A DNA stretch of 64,000 bases, from positions 62,001 to 126,000 of the forward strand of contig JAJNPV010000030.1 in assembly GCA_021155195.1 (NCBI GenBank), given 5' to 3'. Below, one piece after another: positions 45,524-53,931 of the stretch. A program made the translations under genes and the position numbers. Every line of letters starts with the position of its first letter. Positions within the stretch are counted from its first letter, which is position 1. The DNA comes from Ohtaekwangia sp. (lineage in GTDB: Bacteria > Bacteroidota > Bacteroidia > Cytophagales > Cyclobacteriaceae). The notes below the pieces were generated by a model. That model worked only from the letters and a program-made list of their open reading frames with translations. It ran no database searches and had not been told where the DNA came from.

Positions 45524-46495
45524 TTACTTACATCCCGTACCGGTAATCGTTACGGTATTATCTTTGATGGAGTAGGTTACATCCAGCACCTCGGTAATCA
45601 ACTGCAATGATTTTTCCAGCGATTGATCGGTGAAGTCCGCAGTAATCTGGCAGTCGCGTATGTTCTTGTCAGATAGTTTTACGGATACATTGAACTTGCT
45701 TTCTATCCGCTTGATCACATCATCCATCCTGTTGTTTGTGAATTGCATGTTGTAGTCTGTGTTCTCGGTGATCGTGGCAATCTCTTCCTGGTTTGGTGAA
45801 AGTTTTTCAAACTCTCCATTGCTTTTGTAGATCACTTTTTCCTGCGGTAATACATCAATTCCTTCTGTGTTTGCCGGGGAGGAGAGGTTTACTTTTCCGG
45901 TGAGTACGGTTAACTCCACATACTCAGGGTTTGTTTTGATGCTAAAACTCGTGCCCAGTACTTTTACTTTTACATCGCCACACTGAACAATGAACGGATG
46001 ATTGGCATCTTTCACTACTTCAAACAGCGCCTCGCCTTCAAACGTGGTATAACGCGCTCCATCATTTTGCTTCTCGTAGTACATCACTTTACTTTCACCA
46101 TGCATCCACACCAGTGACCCGTCATTAAGAATGATTTTTTCAATGCCATTTTTGGATACCACTTCGAGTTGGTTTTCAGGTGATGCTGTGAAGTACCACG
46201 CGGTGTATGATACGAGTGAAACAATCACCAGCGATGCCGCAATCCGCAACATCCAGCGGTCAAGGCGCGCTTTTCTCTTGGGGCGCAAGGCCACCACATC
46301 ATCAACCGTGGTCTGGTTGCTGGTGAGTTTTTGGAATATCCGGGCTTCGTCCTCGTCACTCAATTCCAGGTCGGTGTTATCTTCGGTCTTCATCACTTCG
46401 AGCCAGGCTTCTATTTTTTTTCGTTCCTGTTCGGAGACTTGCCCCGTAACATAACGCTCCATTAATTGGTCAAAATCTGATTTTTGCATGGGCAA
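45524..46495 (-). CDS. FecR-family anti-sigma factor
   Basis: A 323-residue protein. The N-terminal cytoplasmic anti-sigma domain (1-80, VTGQVSEQERKKIEAWL) is followed by a membrane helix (about 83-103), the FecR domain (NGIEKIILNDGSLVWMHGES, 115-215) and the C-terminal DUF4974 domain (about 250-320). It should hold the adjacent ECF sigma factor inactive until the SusC STN domain signals ligand binding. It lies between sigma and susC as in most such loci. Length is normal. Confidence 0.93.
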   Translation of the reverse strand: MPMQKSDFDQLMERYVTGQVSEQERKKIEAWLEVMKTEDNTDLELSDEDEARIFQKLTSNQTTVDDVVALRPKRKARLDRWMLRIAASLVIVSLVSYTAWYFTASPENQLEVVSKNGIEKIILNDGSLVWMHGESKVMYYEKQNDGARYTTFEGEALFEVVKDANHPFIVQCGDVKVKVLGTSFSIKTNPEYVELTVLTGKVNLSSPANTEGIDVLPQEKVIYKSNGEFEKLSPNQEEIATITENTDYNMQFTNNRMDDVIKRIESKFNVSVKLSDKNIRDCQITADFTDQSLEKSLQLITEVLDVTYSIKDNTVTITGTGCK

Positions 46496-46635
46496 CCGTG
46501 GTTTTATAACGTATCTACTAATTTAAGCAAAGGGTTTGCCTCTTTACATTAAAAAGTGACGGTATCTGCGCCTTTACGTATTCTGGCGAGGGCTAAAAAA
46601 ATACCGTTATAAAGGCTAATTGGAGGGAGAACGAC

Positions 46636-47181
46636 TTATTCTGCCGGTTTGTAAATCTTATCGTACGAGGCACGCAGGTGGCTGAAGGCCCTGAATATGT
46701 AGAGTTCGGCAGTTCGTTTGTTGATGTTCATGCGGCTGGCAATCTCCCCGTTTGATAAGTTTTCCGTGATGCGCAACCTGATGGCTTCCTGGCATCGTTC
46801 AGGGAGGCCATCAAGGTTTTGAAGAAGTCTTGCATGCACCGTTTCGGGGTCATGACTCTGTTCGCCTTCCAGCATGTCGTACTCTGTTTCAAATGCGGTG
46901 TAGTGTTCTGTAAATTTTCGTTTTACATCGCGGTGGCTGAAAGAGCGGATGATCATGTACCGGATAGAGTTAAACAGATAGTGCCTGAGCGAGATGATGT
47001 TTAGCGACTCTCTTCTTGTCAGGAGCGATTCAAAAACATCGTGCACCATTTCTTCACAGTCTTCTTTTGCTTGTATGTTTTTGCGCGCATAGCGGTAGAG
47101 GTCTTTGGCATACCGGTGATAGATCACTTCAAACGCCCGTTGGTCGCCCAACTTGAACAGGTCCACCAGTTCCGTATCCAT
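46636..47181 (-). CDS. ECF sigma factor of the SusC/SusD operon
   Basis: The start is set at ATG 47179-47181 (MDTELVDLFKLGDQRAF); upstream codons form an unlikely leader and overlap an RNA hairpin. The 181-residue protein has sigma region 2 (AFEVIYHRYAKDLYRYARK, EEMVHDVFESLL) and region 4 (LPERCQEAIRLRITENLSN, then EIASRMNINKRTAELY). It is the cognate factor of the FecR protein downstream and likely activates the susC promoter. Confidence 0.93.
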   Translation of the reverse strand: MDTELVDLFKLGDQRAFEVIYHRYAKDLYRYARKNIQAKEDCEEMVHDVFESLLTRRESLNIISLRHYLFNSIRYMIIRSFSHRDVKRKFTEHYTAFETEYDMLEGEQSHDPETVHARLLQNLDGLPERCQEAIRLRITENLSNGEIASRMNINKRTAELYIFRAFSHLRASYDKIYKPAE

Positions 47182-47231
47182 ATGGTTGTGATACGGGTTC
47201 ACGACTTGGCAAAAGTTGGGTGAAAACAAAA

Positions 47232-47316
47232 GTCCATGCGCTGGAAGGCTAAACCAGGCATGGACCATATGGGCTCCTTATAAATACTTCTTAACAGGAG
47301 TTGCGCAACAAATATA
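47232..47316 (-). promoter_or_regulatory. Sigma-gene promoter element and leader hairpin
   Basis: On the minus strand TATATTTG at 47316-47309 matches the Bacteroidota -7 consensus TAnnTTTG, about 130 bp before the sigma start. The leader then carries a hairpin at 47265-47232 with stem arms GTCCATGC / GCATGGAC and CTGG / CCAG and a short loop. This sits 51-84 bases before the start codon and could modulate translation. Confidence 0.5.
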
Positions 47317-47320
47317 CGAA

Positions 47321-47343
47321 AACACCCTCGCAAGGCGAGTGTT
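47321..47343 (-). terminator. Hairpin with minus-strand T-run
   Basis: The arms AACACTCGC and GCGAGGGTGTT (minus strand, one bulge) enclose CTT and are followed by TTTTCG. It resembles an intrinsic terminator for a short minus-strand transcript coming from the structured region 47363-47510. It lies just before the TATATTTG promoter element of the sigma gene. Confidence 0.45.
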
Positions 47344-47362
47344 GAACCGGAAGGAGTAGAAA

Positions 47363-47510
47363 TAAGTGCGGGGCTTTGCTTACCGTCATTACTGAGGCCT
47401 GAGAAAATGCCCGGGTACGCCAATAAGCAGGGAGCACCCGCACTTAATGCGGTGAATATCTTGAAGGTTTGTCCCATATCCCATTTTCTTCTGTTTCTCA
47501 GGCATCAGTA
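47363..47510 (-). ncRNA. Candidate structured RNA with interleaved inverted repeats
   Basis: Two long inverted repeats interleave. TAAGTGCGGG (47363-47372) pairs with CCCGCACTTA (47437-47446). A 17-base arm at 47390-47406 (TACTGAGGCCTGAGAAA) pairs with 47494-47510 with one mismatch. The order left1-left2-right1-right2 would give a pseudoknot or two alternative folds. No open frame explains it. It is followed on the minus strand by a terminator-like hairpin. I cannot assign a known RNA family; strand is inferred from the terminator. Confidence 0.4.
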
Positions 47511-47618
47511 AATGAGATGGTGGCCTTACGGTGAGGCAAATACAAAGTTATATCTTAAAATGTAATTAGCAACGAATTTGACGTAAACCTTACCAACTAT
47601 GAGCCGCAGATTCACTTC

Positions 47619-48107
47619 GTGAAAAAACGCGACATAGAATTTGAAAAGGCGGTAGGCATAAAAGTTCGAGAATTCCGGGAAAGACTTGGGTGGTCTCAAA
47701 AACATCTTGCTGACATTGCAAACATAGAACAGAACCAAGTACAAAGAGTTGAAAATGCTAAGAACACGACCACTCTTGCCATACTTACTGCTATCGCGAA
47801 AGCTTTAGGAAAGCAACCATTTGAATTACTGCGAACTGATCACCAAGTGCGGGTAAATTCAAATTTTGACGCCCCAACTCGAAAGAAATCTCCAGAAACC
47901 ACAAAGCATATCCATGAGATTACCAAATCATCATTTCTGAATTCCCCAAGGTCAGTCAATGACATTGTCAAGTATTGCAAAGAGCGATTCAATGTTAGGA
48001 TCCCAAGTTCGGCAACATCAGCAGTATTGAAAAACTTAGTCGATGATAAGGTATTGAAAAGGATATCTGCGAAAATAAAAGGCAGATTTCTTTATCAAAA
48101 AAAGTAG
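47619..48107 (+). CDS. XRE-family regulator with extra DNA-binding domain
   Basis: A 162-residue protein with an N-terminal XRE helix-turn-helix (about residues 10-65, REFRERLGWSQKHLADIANI and following QNQVQRVENAK). A C-terminal winged-helix-like part (about 95-160, DIVKYCKERFNVRIPSS) follows. It is convergent with the toxin operon downstream, with 1 bp between the ends. It may regulate that operon or be an independent phage-type repressor. Confidence 0.8.
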   Translation: MKKRDIEFEKAVGIKVREFRERLGWSQKHLADIANIEQNQVQRVENAKNTTTLAILTAIAKALGKQPFELLRTDHQVRVNSNFDAPTRKKSPETTKHIHEITKSSFLNSPRSVNDIVKYCKERFNVRIPSSATSAVLKNLVDDKVLKRISAKIKGRFLYQKK

Positions 48108-48108
48108 C

Positions 48109-48969
48109 TCATGCTATTTCTATTGAGTCGATCTTTTGAGAGCAAACTCTCTGTACAATCGTTTTCATTTTTTCCATTCTTTCAACTAGGGCGAGAACCT
48201 CAGCCTTCGATATAACATAGTCATCTTTGTAGCGTGCATCGACATATCCTCTTTTCAAAAGATCAAATAGATGCTTTTCAGACTTGTTACTCTCGGGAAA
48301 GAGAAGGAACAGTTCTTCTGAAATATTCTTTGTCTGTTTTTTCAATTTCCCAAGATTGTGGGTCTTAGGTTTGTAACCCGTGAAAACCAATAGGGTTGTG
48401 TAGTAGTAAGATTCAGCTGCCTGATGAAGTATAAATGCACACACATTGTATTCTTCCTTCGAGATATAGCCATCAATTCCGCTAATGAATCCGTTCGCCC
48501 GTTTGAACCACTTTTGAAAATATAGTTGTGATATTTCCTTGGCCTCTTGAGCAGTCAAGACACGCGGTTCAATGAAGTTTATGCGACCAGAATCATAAAG
48601 AATAATCCCCTCCTTCACTATATCAGCAAAAAAATATTGCCCCCAGCCAAGCCCCTCGTTAATGTAGTCAATCTCGTGTATCTCCAGGTTTACAGGTGGG
48701 TTGAAATGATCCACCCTGTCCATGATCTTGCTTTCCTGTACATAAGTCTTTTCCGGATTGTCCTTAGTCACTACCAAAAAATCATAGTCGCTGATGTACT
48801 CGTGGATGATACCATCTTTGGTTTGATAGCGGTGCTCCACCTGCGTGCCTTTTGCGTGGCTGCCGAACAAAATGATTTTCTCAGGGCTCACTACCTCCTG
48901 GATAATGTCCACAATGCGCCTGATCTCGTATTGCTTGTTTTCGGAAAGATGGGTAAGGGAGGTTTTCAT
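48109..48969 (-). CDS. Nucleotidyltransferase-HEPN protein
   Basis: A 286-residue protein. The N-terminal nucleotidyltransferase has GSHAKGTQ and the acidic residues SDYDFLVV (about 36-80). The C-terminal HEPN domain (about 150-270) has CAFILHQAAESYYY, KTHNLGKLKK and YVDARYKDDY. MNT and HEPN usually form separate antitoxin and toxin proteins; here they are fused. The gene begins 3 bp after the AbiEii stop, so it is the third gene of that operon. It could be an added self-regulated toxin. Confidence 0.85.
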   Translation of the reverse strand: MKTSLTHLSENKQYEIRRIVDIIQEVVSPEKIILFGSHAKGTQVEHRYQTKDGIIHEYISDYDFLVVTKDNPEKTYVQESKIMDRVDHFNPPVNLEIHEIDYINEGLGWGQYFFADIVKEGIILYDSGRINFIEPRVLTAQEAKEISQLYFQKWFKRANGFISGIDGYISKEEYNVCAFILHQAAESYYYTTLLVFTGYKPKTHNLGKLKKQTKNISEELFLLFPESNKSEKHLFDLLKRGYVDARYKDDYVISKAEVLALVERMEKMKTIVQRVCSQKIDSIEIA

Positions 48970-48972
48970 ACG

Positions 48973-49773
48973 CTAAAACTTAAAATTTCTTTTCGATTCT
49001 CTAAATACATCATCAAATTTCGGCAGCTCGTCCATTTGATTTTCCAATTTCCTTTCCCAGTCTTTTTTAAAGTTCTTTTCCTTGGCCAAAACTTTTTCTT
49101 CCAACTGTGCGGGGTTATGCTTTTTATTGGCGGCCTTTCGTTCAAACTCTCCTCGATAGTCTTTTGGTTTAAGTCCATCCTGTTCCGTCAGGTACCAGAA
49201 ATCGTAAATATCTCTTGGCTCTGTACGCCCCATCAAGGCGGCCATTTTTTCTACCAGCACTTCTGGAAGCGAGTAGCACCGTAGCACGAATGAGTCAGGG
49301 GGCAAGTCAGAATAAGTGATAATCAACGGCTTTGTTTCAATTTCAAATTCCAGTATTTCTCCGCGTGTAATATCGATCTTGATATCGCGGCTGTCAATAT
49401 TTGCCTGAAGCGGCCCTACATAATTTACGTAAAACACAAGACTTCCGCTTTCGTGCTCGTCATGCTCTTTCAATTTCAGCGAAATATTGGCCTCCTGTTT
49501 AACGAACGCATATATCTTTTCGAATTCTTTGAGCAATTCCTGATTGGTAATTTTTTCATCTATAAGGGTGAAGTCAAGGTCTTCCGAGAACCTGTAGTCT
49601 TCAAAGTAAATTTTCTTCAGTACGGTGCCACCCTTAAACACAAGGCTCTTGAAAAGTAATTCATTCTTTGAGATACCGTAAAGAATCCACGAAAGAACGT
49701 AGTCCTTTTCCACTTGGGTATCCTTTAGTTTGTATTTGGCTGCTGCCGCGCTCAACTCTTTTGGCTTTATCAT
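48973..49773 (-). CDS. AbiEii-type nucleotidyltransferase toxin
   Basis: I start at ATG 49771-49773 (MIKPKELSAAAAKYKLK), one base after the AbiEi stop. An upstream start is possible but overlaps abiEi. The 266-residue protein has VFKGGTVLKK and RFSEDLDF, the nucleotidyltransferase signature of AbiEii/AbiGii toxins, then LVEKMAALMGRTEPRDIYDFWYL split as LVEKMAALMGR and EPRDIYDFWYL. Such enzymes are thought to modify tRNA and stop growth during phage infection. The cognate antitoxin is the upstream gene. Confidence 0.9.
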   Translation of the reverse strand: MIKPKELSAAAAKYKLKDTQVEKDYVLSWILYGISKNELLFKSLVFKGGTVLKKIYFEDYRFSEDLDFTLIDEKITNQELLKEFEKIYAFVKQEANISLKLKEHDEHESGSLVFYVNYVGPLQANIDSRDIKIDITRGEILEFEIETKPLIITYSDLPPDSFVLRCYSLPEVLVEKMAALMGRTEPRDIYDFWYLTEQDGLKPKDYRGEFERKAANKKHNPAQLEEKVLAKEKNFKKDWERKLENQMDELPKFDDVFRESKRNFKF

Positions 49774-49774
49774 T

Positions 49775-50620
49775 TCAACTAAATATGGGTGATAAAATAT
49801 CAGCAAGTTCCATGTTTTGCCGCACGTACCAGGTGCCGTTCATCTTTCCTTTTTTCTCGTACGAAGGTTCCAGCAGAATATAGGAGGGCGTAATCATAGC
49901 ATGGAGTTTACCCGATATAGGATTGTTAATTTTAAGTAACTCCAGCAGGAATCCGAGCCGTTTGATTACCGACTGAGCCTTAAATCGTTCACAATAATTT
50001 AGAAGCTTTTGGTAATCAATTTTTTCCCGCGACTTATAGAGCGCCTTGGCAATTTCACTAATACCACCTGCATAGTCAGGTTTATAAAGGCAATCGATGA
50101 AAGTCTTTTCAAGATCGGAACAGGTGGCTTTGTTGAAACTATCAACCCACAGTTCGGATGCTCCGAAGTAATGGTTACGGTTATGGTATATAAACTGAAA
50201 CTTGTGTCCTTTTATTTTTATGGATGACGGCTTGACCTGCCTGTTCACCACGATCTGTTCCCTGAACGAAGGCTGCGTGATAAGGCTGTGAAGTTCCAGC
50301 GCGCTGTAATAGCCGATATAATACCCGACACTTCCGGTAAGATATTTCACCACCAGGTGCGTGTTCGGAAAATAGGTATTGGGGTCTTGGTCATACGGAA
50401 TAATCCAATAGACTCCTTCCTTGAGTCTTAGCAGGAGCCCGCGTTTAATCATGCCGCTAAGCAGTTTTTTGGTTGCCTCTCTGGTTGAGTTTTTAAGCAC
50501 TTCAGCAGCTTCCTGAAGGGTAAATGCCGGCCGGCCAGTGTCATTAAAATGCCGCAGGAGTACCGACCCTTGGGTAAGCAGCGTTTTCGTTTGAATATTT
50601 GCTGGGTTTGTGTATTTCAT
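49775..50620 (-). CDS. AbiEi-type antitoxin and repressor
   Basis: I start at ATG 50618-50620 (MKYTNPANIQTKTLLTQGSV), not at the end of the longer frame (50905). The extra 95 codons cover a duplicated 39-bp operator-like repeat and a divergent gene start. The 281-residue protein has an N-terminal winged helix (TLQEAAEVLKNSTREATKKL) and a C-terminal antitoxin domain (PDYAGGISEIAKALYKSREK). It should bind the AbiEii toxin indirectly and repress its own operon, as in type IV AbiE systems. Confidence 0.85.
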   Translation of the reverse strand: MKYTNPANIQTKTLLTQGSVLLRHFNDTGRPAFTLQEAAEVLKNSTREATKKLLSGMIKRGLLLRLKEGVYWIIPYDQDPNTYFPNTHLVVKYLTGSVGYYIGYYSALELHSLITQPSFREQIVVNRQVKPSSIKIKGHKFQFIYHNRNHYFGASELWVDSFNKATCSDLEKTFIDCLYKPDYAGGISEIAKALYKSREKIDYQKLLNYCERFKAQSVIKRLGFLLELLKINNPISGKLHAMITPSYILLEPSYEKKGKMNGTWYVRQNMELADILSPIFS

Positions 50621-50626
50621 ATCTTC

Positions 50627-50727
50627 ATAGGGACTTATTAGGTCTCTAAACAGATACGAAATATAACTAAAGAATGTTTTATATCCTAATAGGGACTCAA
50701 TAGATCTCTGAGCAGATATGAAATATA
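50627..50727. repeat. Tandem 39-bp repeats before abiEi, likely operators
   Basis: 50627-50665 and 50689-50727 are imperfect direct repeats (33 of 39 identical, period 62 bp). Each begins ATAGGGACT and contains TCTCT and CAGATA. On the minus strand each contains TATATTTC, a near-match to the Bacteroidota -7 element. They lie just before the AbiEi start, where AbiEi proteins bind. Confidence 0.75.
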
Positions 50728-50809
50728 GTAAATCTGAAATAACCCAGTTTTCAGGTAGATAGTGGATTTTATTAGTTCTGATATGCACCGGAAAAATTAA
50801 ATTCAAGAT

Positions 50810-51046
50810 ATGAACACGATAATTATACTCGGCATTGTCTGCCTGTCCTTGTCTATCGCGATATACATCTTTGTAGGCAGGCGGAAGTTCTACCGTAGAA
50901 ATCAAAGCGGCATTGAAACTTTCCGGTCATTTACAAGTTCTGTACTCACTCCTCTGGGTGAAAGAATTCTTAAACTCGTAAGCTTTATATTGTTCATCGC
51001 TGGCCTTTTGTTATTTGTTGTCTGGTATTTTGCCAATCCAAATTAG
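50810..51046 (+). CDS. Small two-helix membrane protein
   Basis: A 78-residue protein with membrane helices at residues 3-22 (TIIILGIVCLSLSIAIYIF) and 54-74 (LVSFILFIAGLLLFVVWYF) and a basic loop between. It runs divergently from abiEi. No family recognised; with the next gene it may form a short plus-strand unit. Confidence 0.55.
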   Translation: MNTIIILGIVCLSLSIAIYIFVGRRKFYRRNQSGIETFRSFTSSVLTPLGERILKLVSFILFIAGLLLFVVWYFANPN

Positions 51047-51072
51047 ATGTATGACATTAACTATGAACGACT

Positions 51073-51504
51073 ATGGCTATTTATGGAGCAGGATCCAATT
51101 GGAATGGAGATGAGATGAAGGAAAGTTTTTTCGAGGAAGGAAGATTTATTATTGGCTGGAACGATGCAAGCGCTAAGGACTTATATGAAGCGGTTTCGTT
51201 ACTTAAGGTTGGTGATATACTGTATCTGAAGGCAAATCAACCCGGCTCACGAACCATTCGGGTAAAGGGGGTGGGCGTTGTTGAAAAAAGCTTCATACAA
51301 TCCTTGATCGATGAGGGGCTTTCGCATGAGGTTATTTCTAATTGGAGCAACTTCTACATTCGGATAAAGTGGGTTGTGCGAGACGAATTTTTTATTGAAA
51401 TCCCTGAAGACGAGGGGAAACTCACAAATATCCGGGCGGCTACTTTCTACGAAGAGAATCTTCCGTTTGTTCAAACAAGAATTCTTGAGAAGTTGTTCAG
51501 CTAA
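51073..51504 (+). CDS. Small PUA/EVE-like hypothetical protein
   Basis: A 143-residue soluble protein with beta-rich pattern. The beginning MAIYGAGSNWNGDEMKESFF and the block FIIGW, then LKVGDILYLKA, resemble PUA/EVE-like folds that bind modified bases. I hold that only as a structural guess. It lies 26 bp after the small membrane gene. A link to AbiE defence is possible from position only. Confidence 0.5.
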   Translation: MAIYGAGSNWNGDEMKESFFEEGRFIIGWNDASAKDLYEAVSLLKVGDILYLKANQPGSRTIRVKGVGVVEKSFIQSLIDEGLSHEVISNWSNFYIRIKWVVRDEFFIEIPEDEGKLTNIRAATFYEENLPFVQTRILEKLFS

Positions 51505-51762
51505 ATTTTTTGTAATCCGGTTCAACACTACTTATCCACTTTTTTTGTGGTTGAGTATCTCTGAATTTTTTCAAAGAAATTCGAAATGTAGACTATGTAT
51601 TGACCGCGCCACCGTCACTTTGTAATTGTTATAACCCATAGCAACCATTCAGGGCCGGATAGTTCGGAGGCATCCGATAGAAATTTCTTCATACGTTTAG
51701 GTTAAGGAAGTAGTCCGGTCCCTGTTTGTTTCGTTGGGGTACATCAAACACCCTTTACCAAC

Positions 51763-52056
51763 ATGATCGATCACGAAAAGTTGCCTAAACTAATCGAACG
51801 AATGCAGCACCTTGTTACGTACCTTAATGACAGAAATGATCTGGTTGTACATCAGCAACTCAATCAATCCTTCTATATGCAAAAGATAGAAGAATTAAAG
51901 CTACTCGCGGCAAAGTTTGATGAAATTAAAAAAACCTTTGATACCCTGGCTAGCGGGATCGAAGAGAAATACAACTTGTGCTTTGAGCAATGGCGTAAAG
52001 ATGCGCGCTGGCTAAACTCGTACAACTTGAACAAACGAAGAAAATCAATCCTCTAA
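51763..52056 (+). CDS. Small coiled-coil hypothetical protein
   Basis: A 97-residue helical protein (LPKLIERMQHLVTYLNDRND, then LKLLAAKFDEIKKTFDTLAS) with a basic C-terminus NKRRKSIL. No family recognised. Its end overlaps that of the convergent RteC-like gene by 4 bp. Confidence 0.6.
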   Translation: MIDHEKLPKLIERMQHLVTYLNDRNDLVVHQQLNQSFYMQKIEELKLLAAKFDEIKKTFDTLASGIEEKYNLCFEQWRKDARWLNSYNLNKRRKSIL

Positions 52057-53228
52057 GCCCTGTCGATATATTGAATCATTGAAACGAGCATGTTTCTCAC
52101 GGACTCCCTTGTGCCAGATTCAACGGTATAAAATTTTGACCTGAAGCTTCCATAAGATATGGCCTCGGAACGTTTTGTTGTCACATACTTCACAAGAAAG
52201 TGAAGTACCTGAGTTAAATTGTTGTTGATGATAAATTTTGTTTCCATGAAAATCCTGAGCAGGTAAGCCAACTGTGAAACAGAAGCGTCAAACTTGAGTT
52301 TGAAGCCTGGAAGGAACGAGTCTGGCGATCTGTCAGGTGAACTATTGCTCAATTGTTGCAGTCTTTCCTGGTAGTCAATTTCTTCGGTAATGTAAATATT
52401 CAATTGATCCTTCAGCGGACTGCCGTTCTGGTTATACCGTATTCCCGGTTTCACTTGCGATTGATTGATCTTCTTCAAAACAAAAGACAACGTCTCGATC
52501 TTTTCCGCGCGGGTTTCTGATTGATCAAGAAGAAAAGAAATATAGTGCGCATGGTAGGTGAGCACCTTCACAGAGTTATAGTTCAGGTAGTACATGACTT
52601 GCCGAAGTTCATCATCCCAATCCTGAATTTCGCTTTCTCTTGCAATTAACCGGAATAATTCTTTTTGCACCTCCTTTGCGTACATCACTTTCCGGTACGT
52701 AATTCCCTGGTCTGGTTTGCTGTCCGCAACTTTCTTGAGTATGTGCAGGAGCAAATCAACCAGGCGTTGATCGGCTTCTTTTGCACCAAACGCTTTTTGA
52801 ATTTTCCGGATATTGGTTCTTGCATCCTTGCGGGCCATATCGATGTAACCTTCAGGCGCTTTGGCATCCTGATCAAAATATTTCGCAAAGTGTCGCTCAA
52901 CGAAAAGGAGGAGTTCTTCCAATCCTGCATTGAACACTTCATAGAATTTTTTGCGTTTCTCATCCGCTGGACTTTCGGTGTGGATGAACAATGCCGCTTT
53001 ATCCATCAGCCGGATCAGTGCTTGTTGGTGGTATTGAATGTACCGCTCTAGGTGGCGCTCATCTTCAAAACTGAATACTTCGTGTACGAATGTTTGCTTT
53101 ATTCTTTCGATCTCGTTCCCCACAGCATCTTTCAGGGCATTGTGTTGCTTCTCATCACGGATTGTTTGATCTCCTGATGAAATGAGTTTTTCCAACTCCT
53201 GCAATTCATATCTGACACCTGGGTGCAT
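52053..53228 (-). CDS. RteC-like protein with distant C-terminal domain
   Basis: A 391-residue helical protein. The first 290 residues have no clear family. The C-terminal 90 residues (FKLKFDASVSQLAYLLRIFM; NNLTQVLHFLVKYVTTKR; SYGSFRSKFYTVESGTRESV) have the same helical pattern as the RteC C-terminal domain at 31.4 kb, but low identity. It follows the short FecR-like gene on the minus strand and may be a regulator in that unit. Confidence 0.6.
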   Translation of the reverse strand: MHPGVRYELQELEKLISSGDQTIRDEKQHNALKDAVGNEIERIKQTFVHEVFSFEDERHLERYIQYHQQALIRLMDKAALFIHTESPADEKRKKFYEVFNAGLEELLLFVERHFAKYFDQDAKAPEGYIDMARKDARTNIRKIQKAFGAKEADQRLVDLLLHILKKVADSKPDQGITYRKVMYAKEVQKELFRLIARESEIQDWDDELRQVMYYLNYNSVKVLTYHAHYISFLLDQSETRAEKIETLSFVLKKINQSQVKPGIRYNQNGSPLKDQLNIYITEEIDYQERLQQLSNSSPDRSPDSFLPGFKLKFDASVSQLAYLLRIFMETKFIINNNLTQVLHFLVKYVTTKRSEAISYGSFRSKFYTVESGTRESVRNMLVSMIQYIDRA

Positions 53229-53305
53229 GGCCTGTAAGACCGGTTGGATGAGCCGGTATTTTTAATCATATCGATGCTTTATATCCTTTGCGTTAGTCTA
53301 GTCCT

Positions 53306-53863
53306 TCATAAACTTGAGCACCCGTTTCCAACTAAGTTGTACTTACGTTTGCTTTGGGCGATAAACGCCACATCCAGTGAGTGCTCAATTGAGCGTAATG
53401 CTGTTTGCTTGTCTTGAATCTTGTAAAGAGTTGCAGTAAAATGACACCTTAACAATTGCGGGTTATTCACTTCAATTTGGATATGATATTTATCCTCAAG
53501 CATCTTAATTACTTCGTTCATTCCCGTATCATTAAATTGAATTCCATCCGAATTTCTAAACCACGTTTGCATGAACAGCAGAAAGAGAAGAACCGCAAGA
53601 GTGACAACGATGCAAGCGTAGAGGATAGAGCGAATTCGCTTTTTCCTTCGGGACCGCTGTTGAATTCGTTGCCGGATTTTCTCAAAACCATTTTCATCTT
53701 GCTCAGCGTCCGAAGGTAATGGCGAATTTTCCCAAAGTAATTTGATATCCTCGAACTCTTCCTGGTTGGCTTCGCTTTTAGCGATCCATTCATCCAATTC
53801 CTGTTTTTCGTCCAAGCTGGCTTCCCCAGACAGGACTTTGTAAATAAGTGCTACTCTGTCCAT
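53306..53863 (-). CDS. Shortened FecR-like anti-sigma factor
   Basis: A 185-residue protein with an N-terminal anti-sigma-like segment (SGEASLDEKQELDEWI), one membrane helix (about 80-102) and directly the DUF4974/STN-like domain (MNEVIKMLEDKYHIQIEVNN to the end). The central FecR domain of about 150 residues is missing. No frameshift is seen, so it is a compact variant. It sits 68 bp after a sigma gene. Confidence 0.8.
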   Translation of the reverse strand: MDRVALIYKVLSGEASLDEKQELDEWIAKSEANQEEFEDIKLLWENSPLPSDAEQDENGFEKIRQRIQQRSRRKKRIRSILYACIVVTLAVLLFLLFMQTWFRNSDGIQFNDTGMNEVIKMLEDKYHIQIEVNNPQLLRCHFTATLYKIQDKQTALRSIEHSLDVAFIAQSKRKYNLVGNGCSSL

Positions 53864-53931
53864 AGTGATGGCTTTCTATATTATTTACTCTGAGATCAGA
53901 CCGGATTTCCTATGTTTGGGCTAAAATATTT

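Noticed and set aside
47345..47365. CCGGAAGGA motif resembling the SRP RNA loop
   Set aside because: Flanking sequence does not form the SRP helix and the match is too short.
47199..47477. 92-residue minus-strand open frame
   Set aside because: It overlaps the leader hairpin and structured region of the sigma gene and shows no domain.
50621..50905. N-terminal extension of the AbiEi reading frame
   Set aside because: It covers the duplicated operator-like repeats and overlaps a divergent small gene; the internal Met at 50620 begins the recognisable domain.
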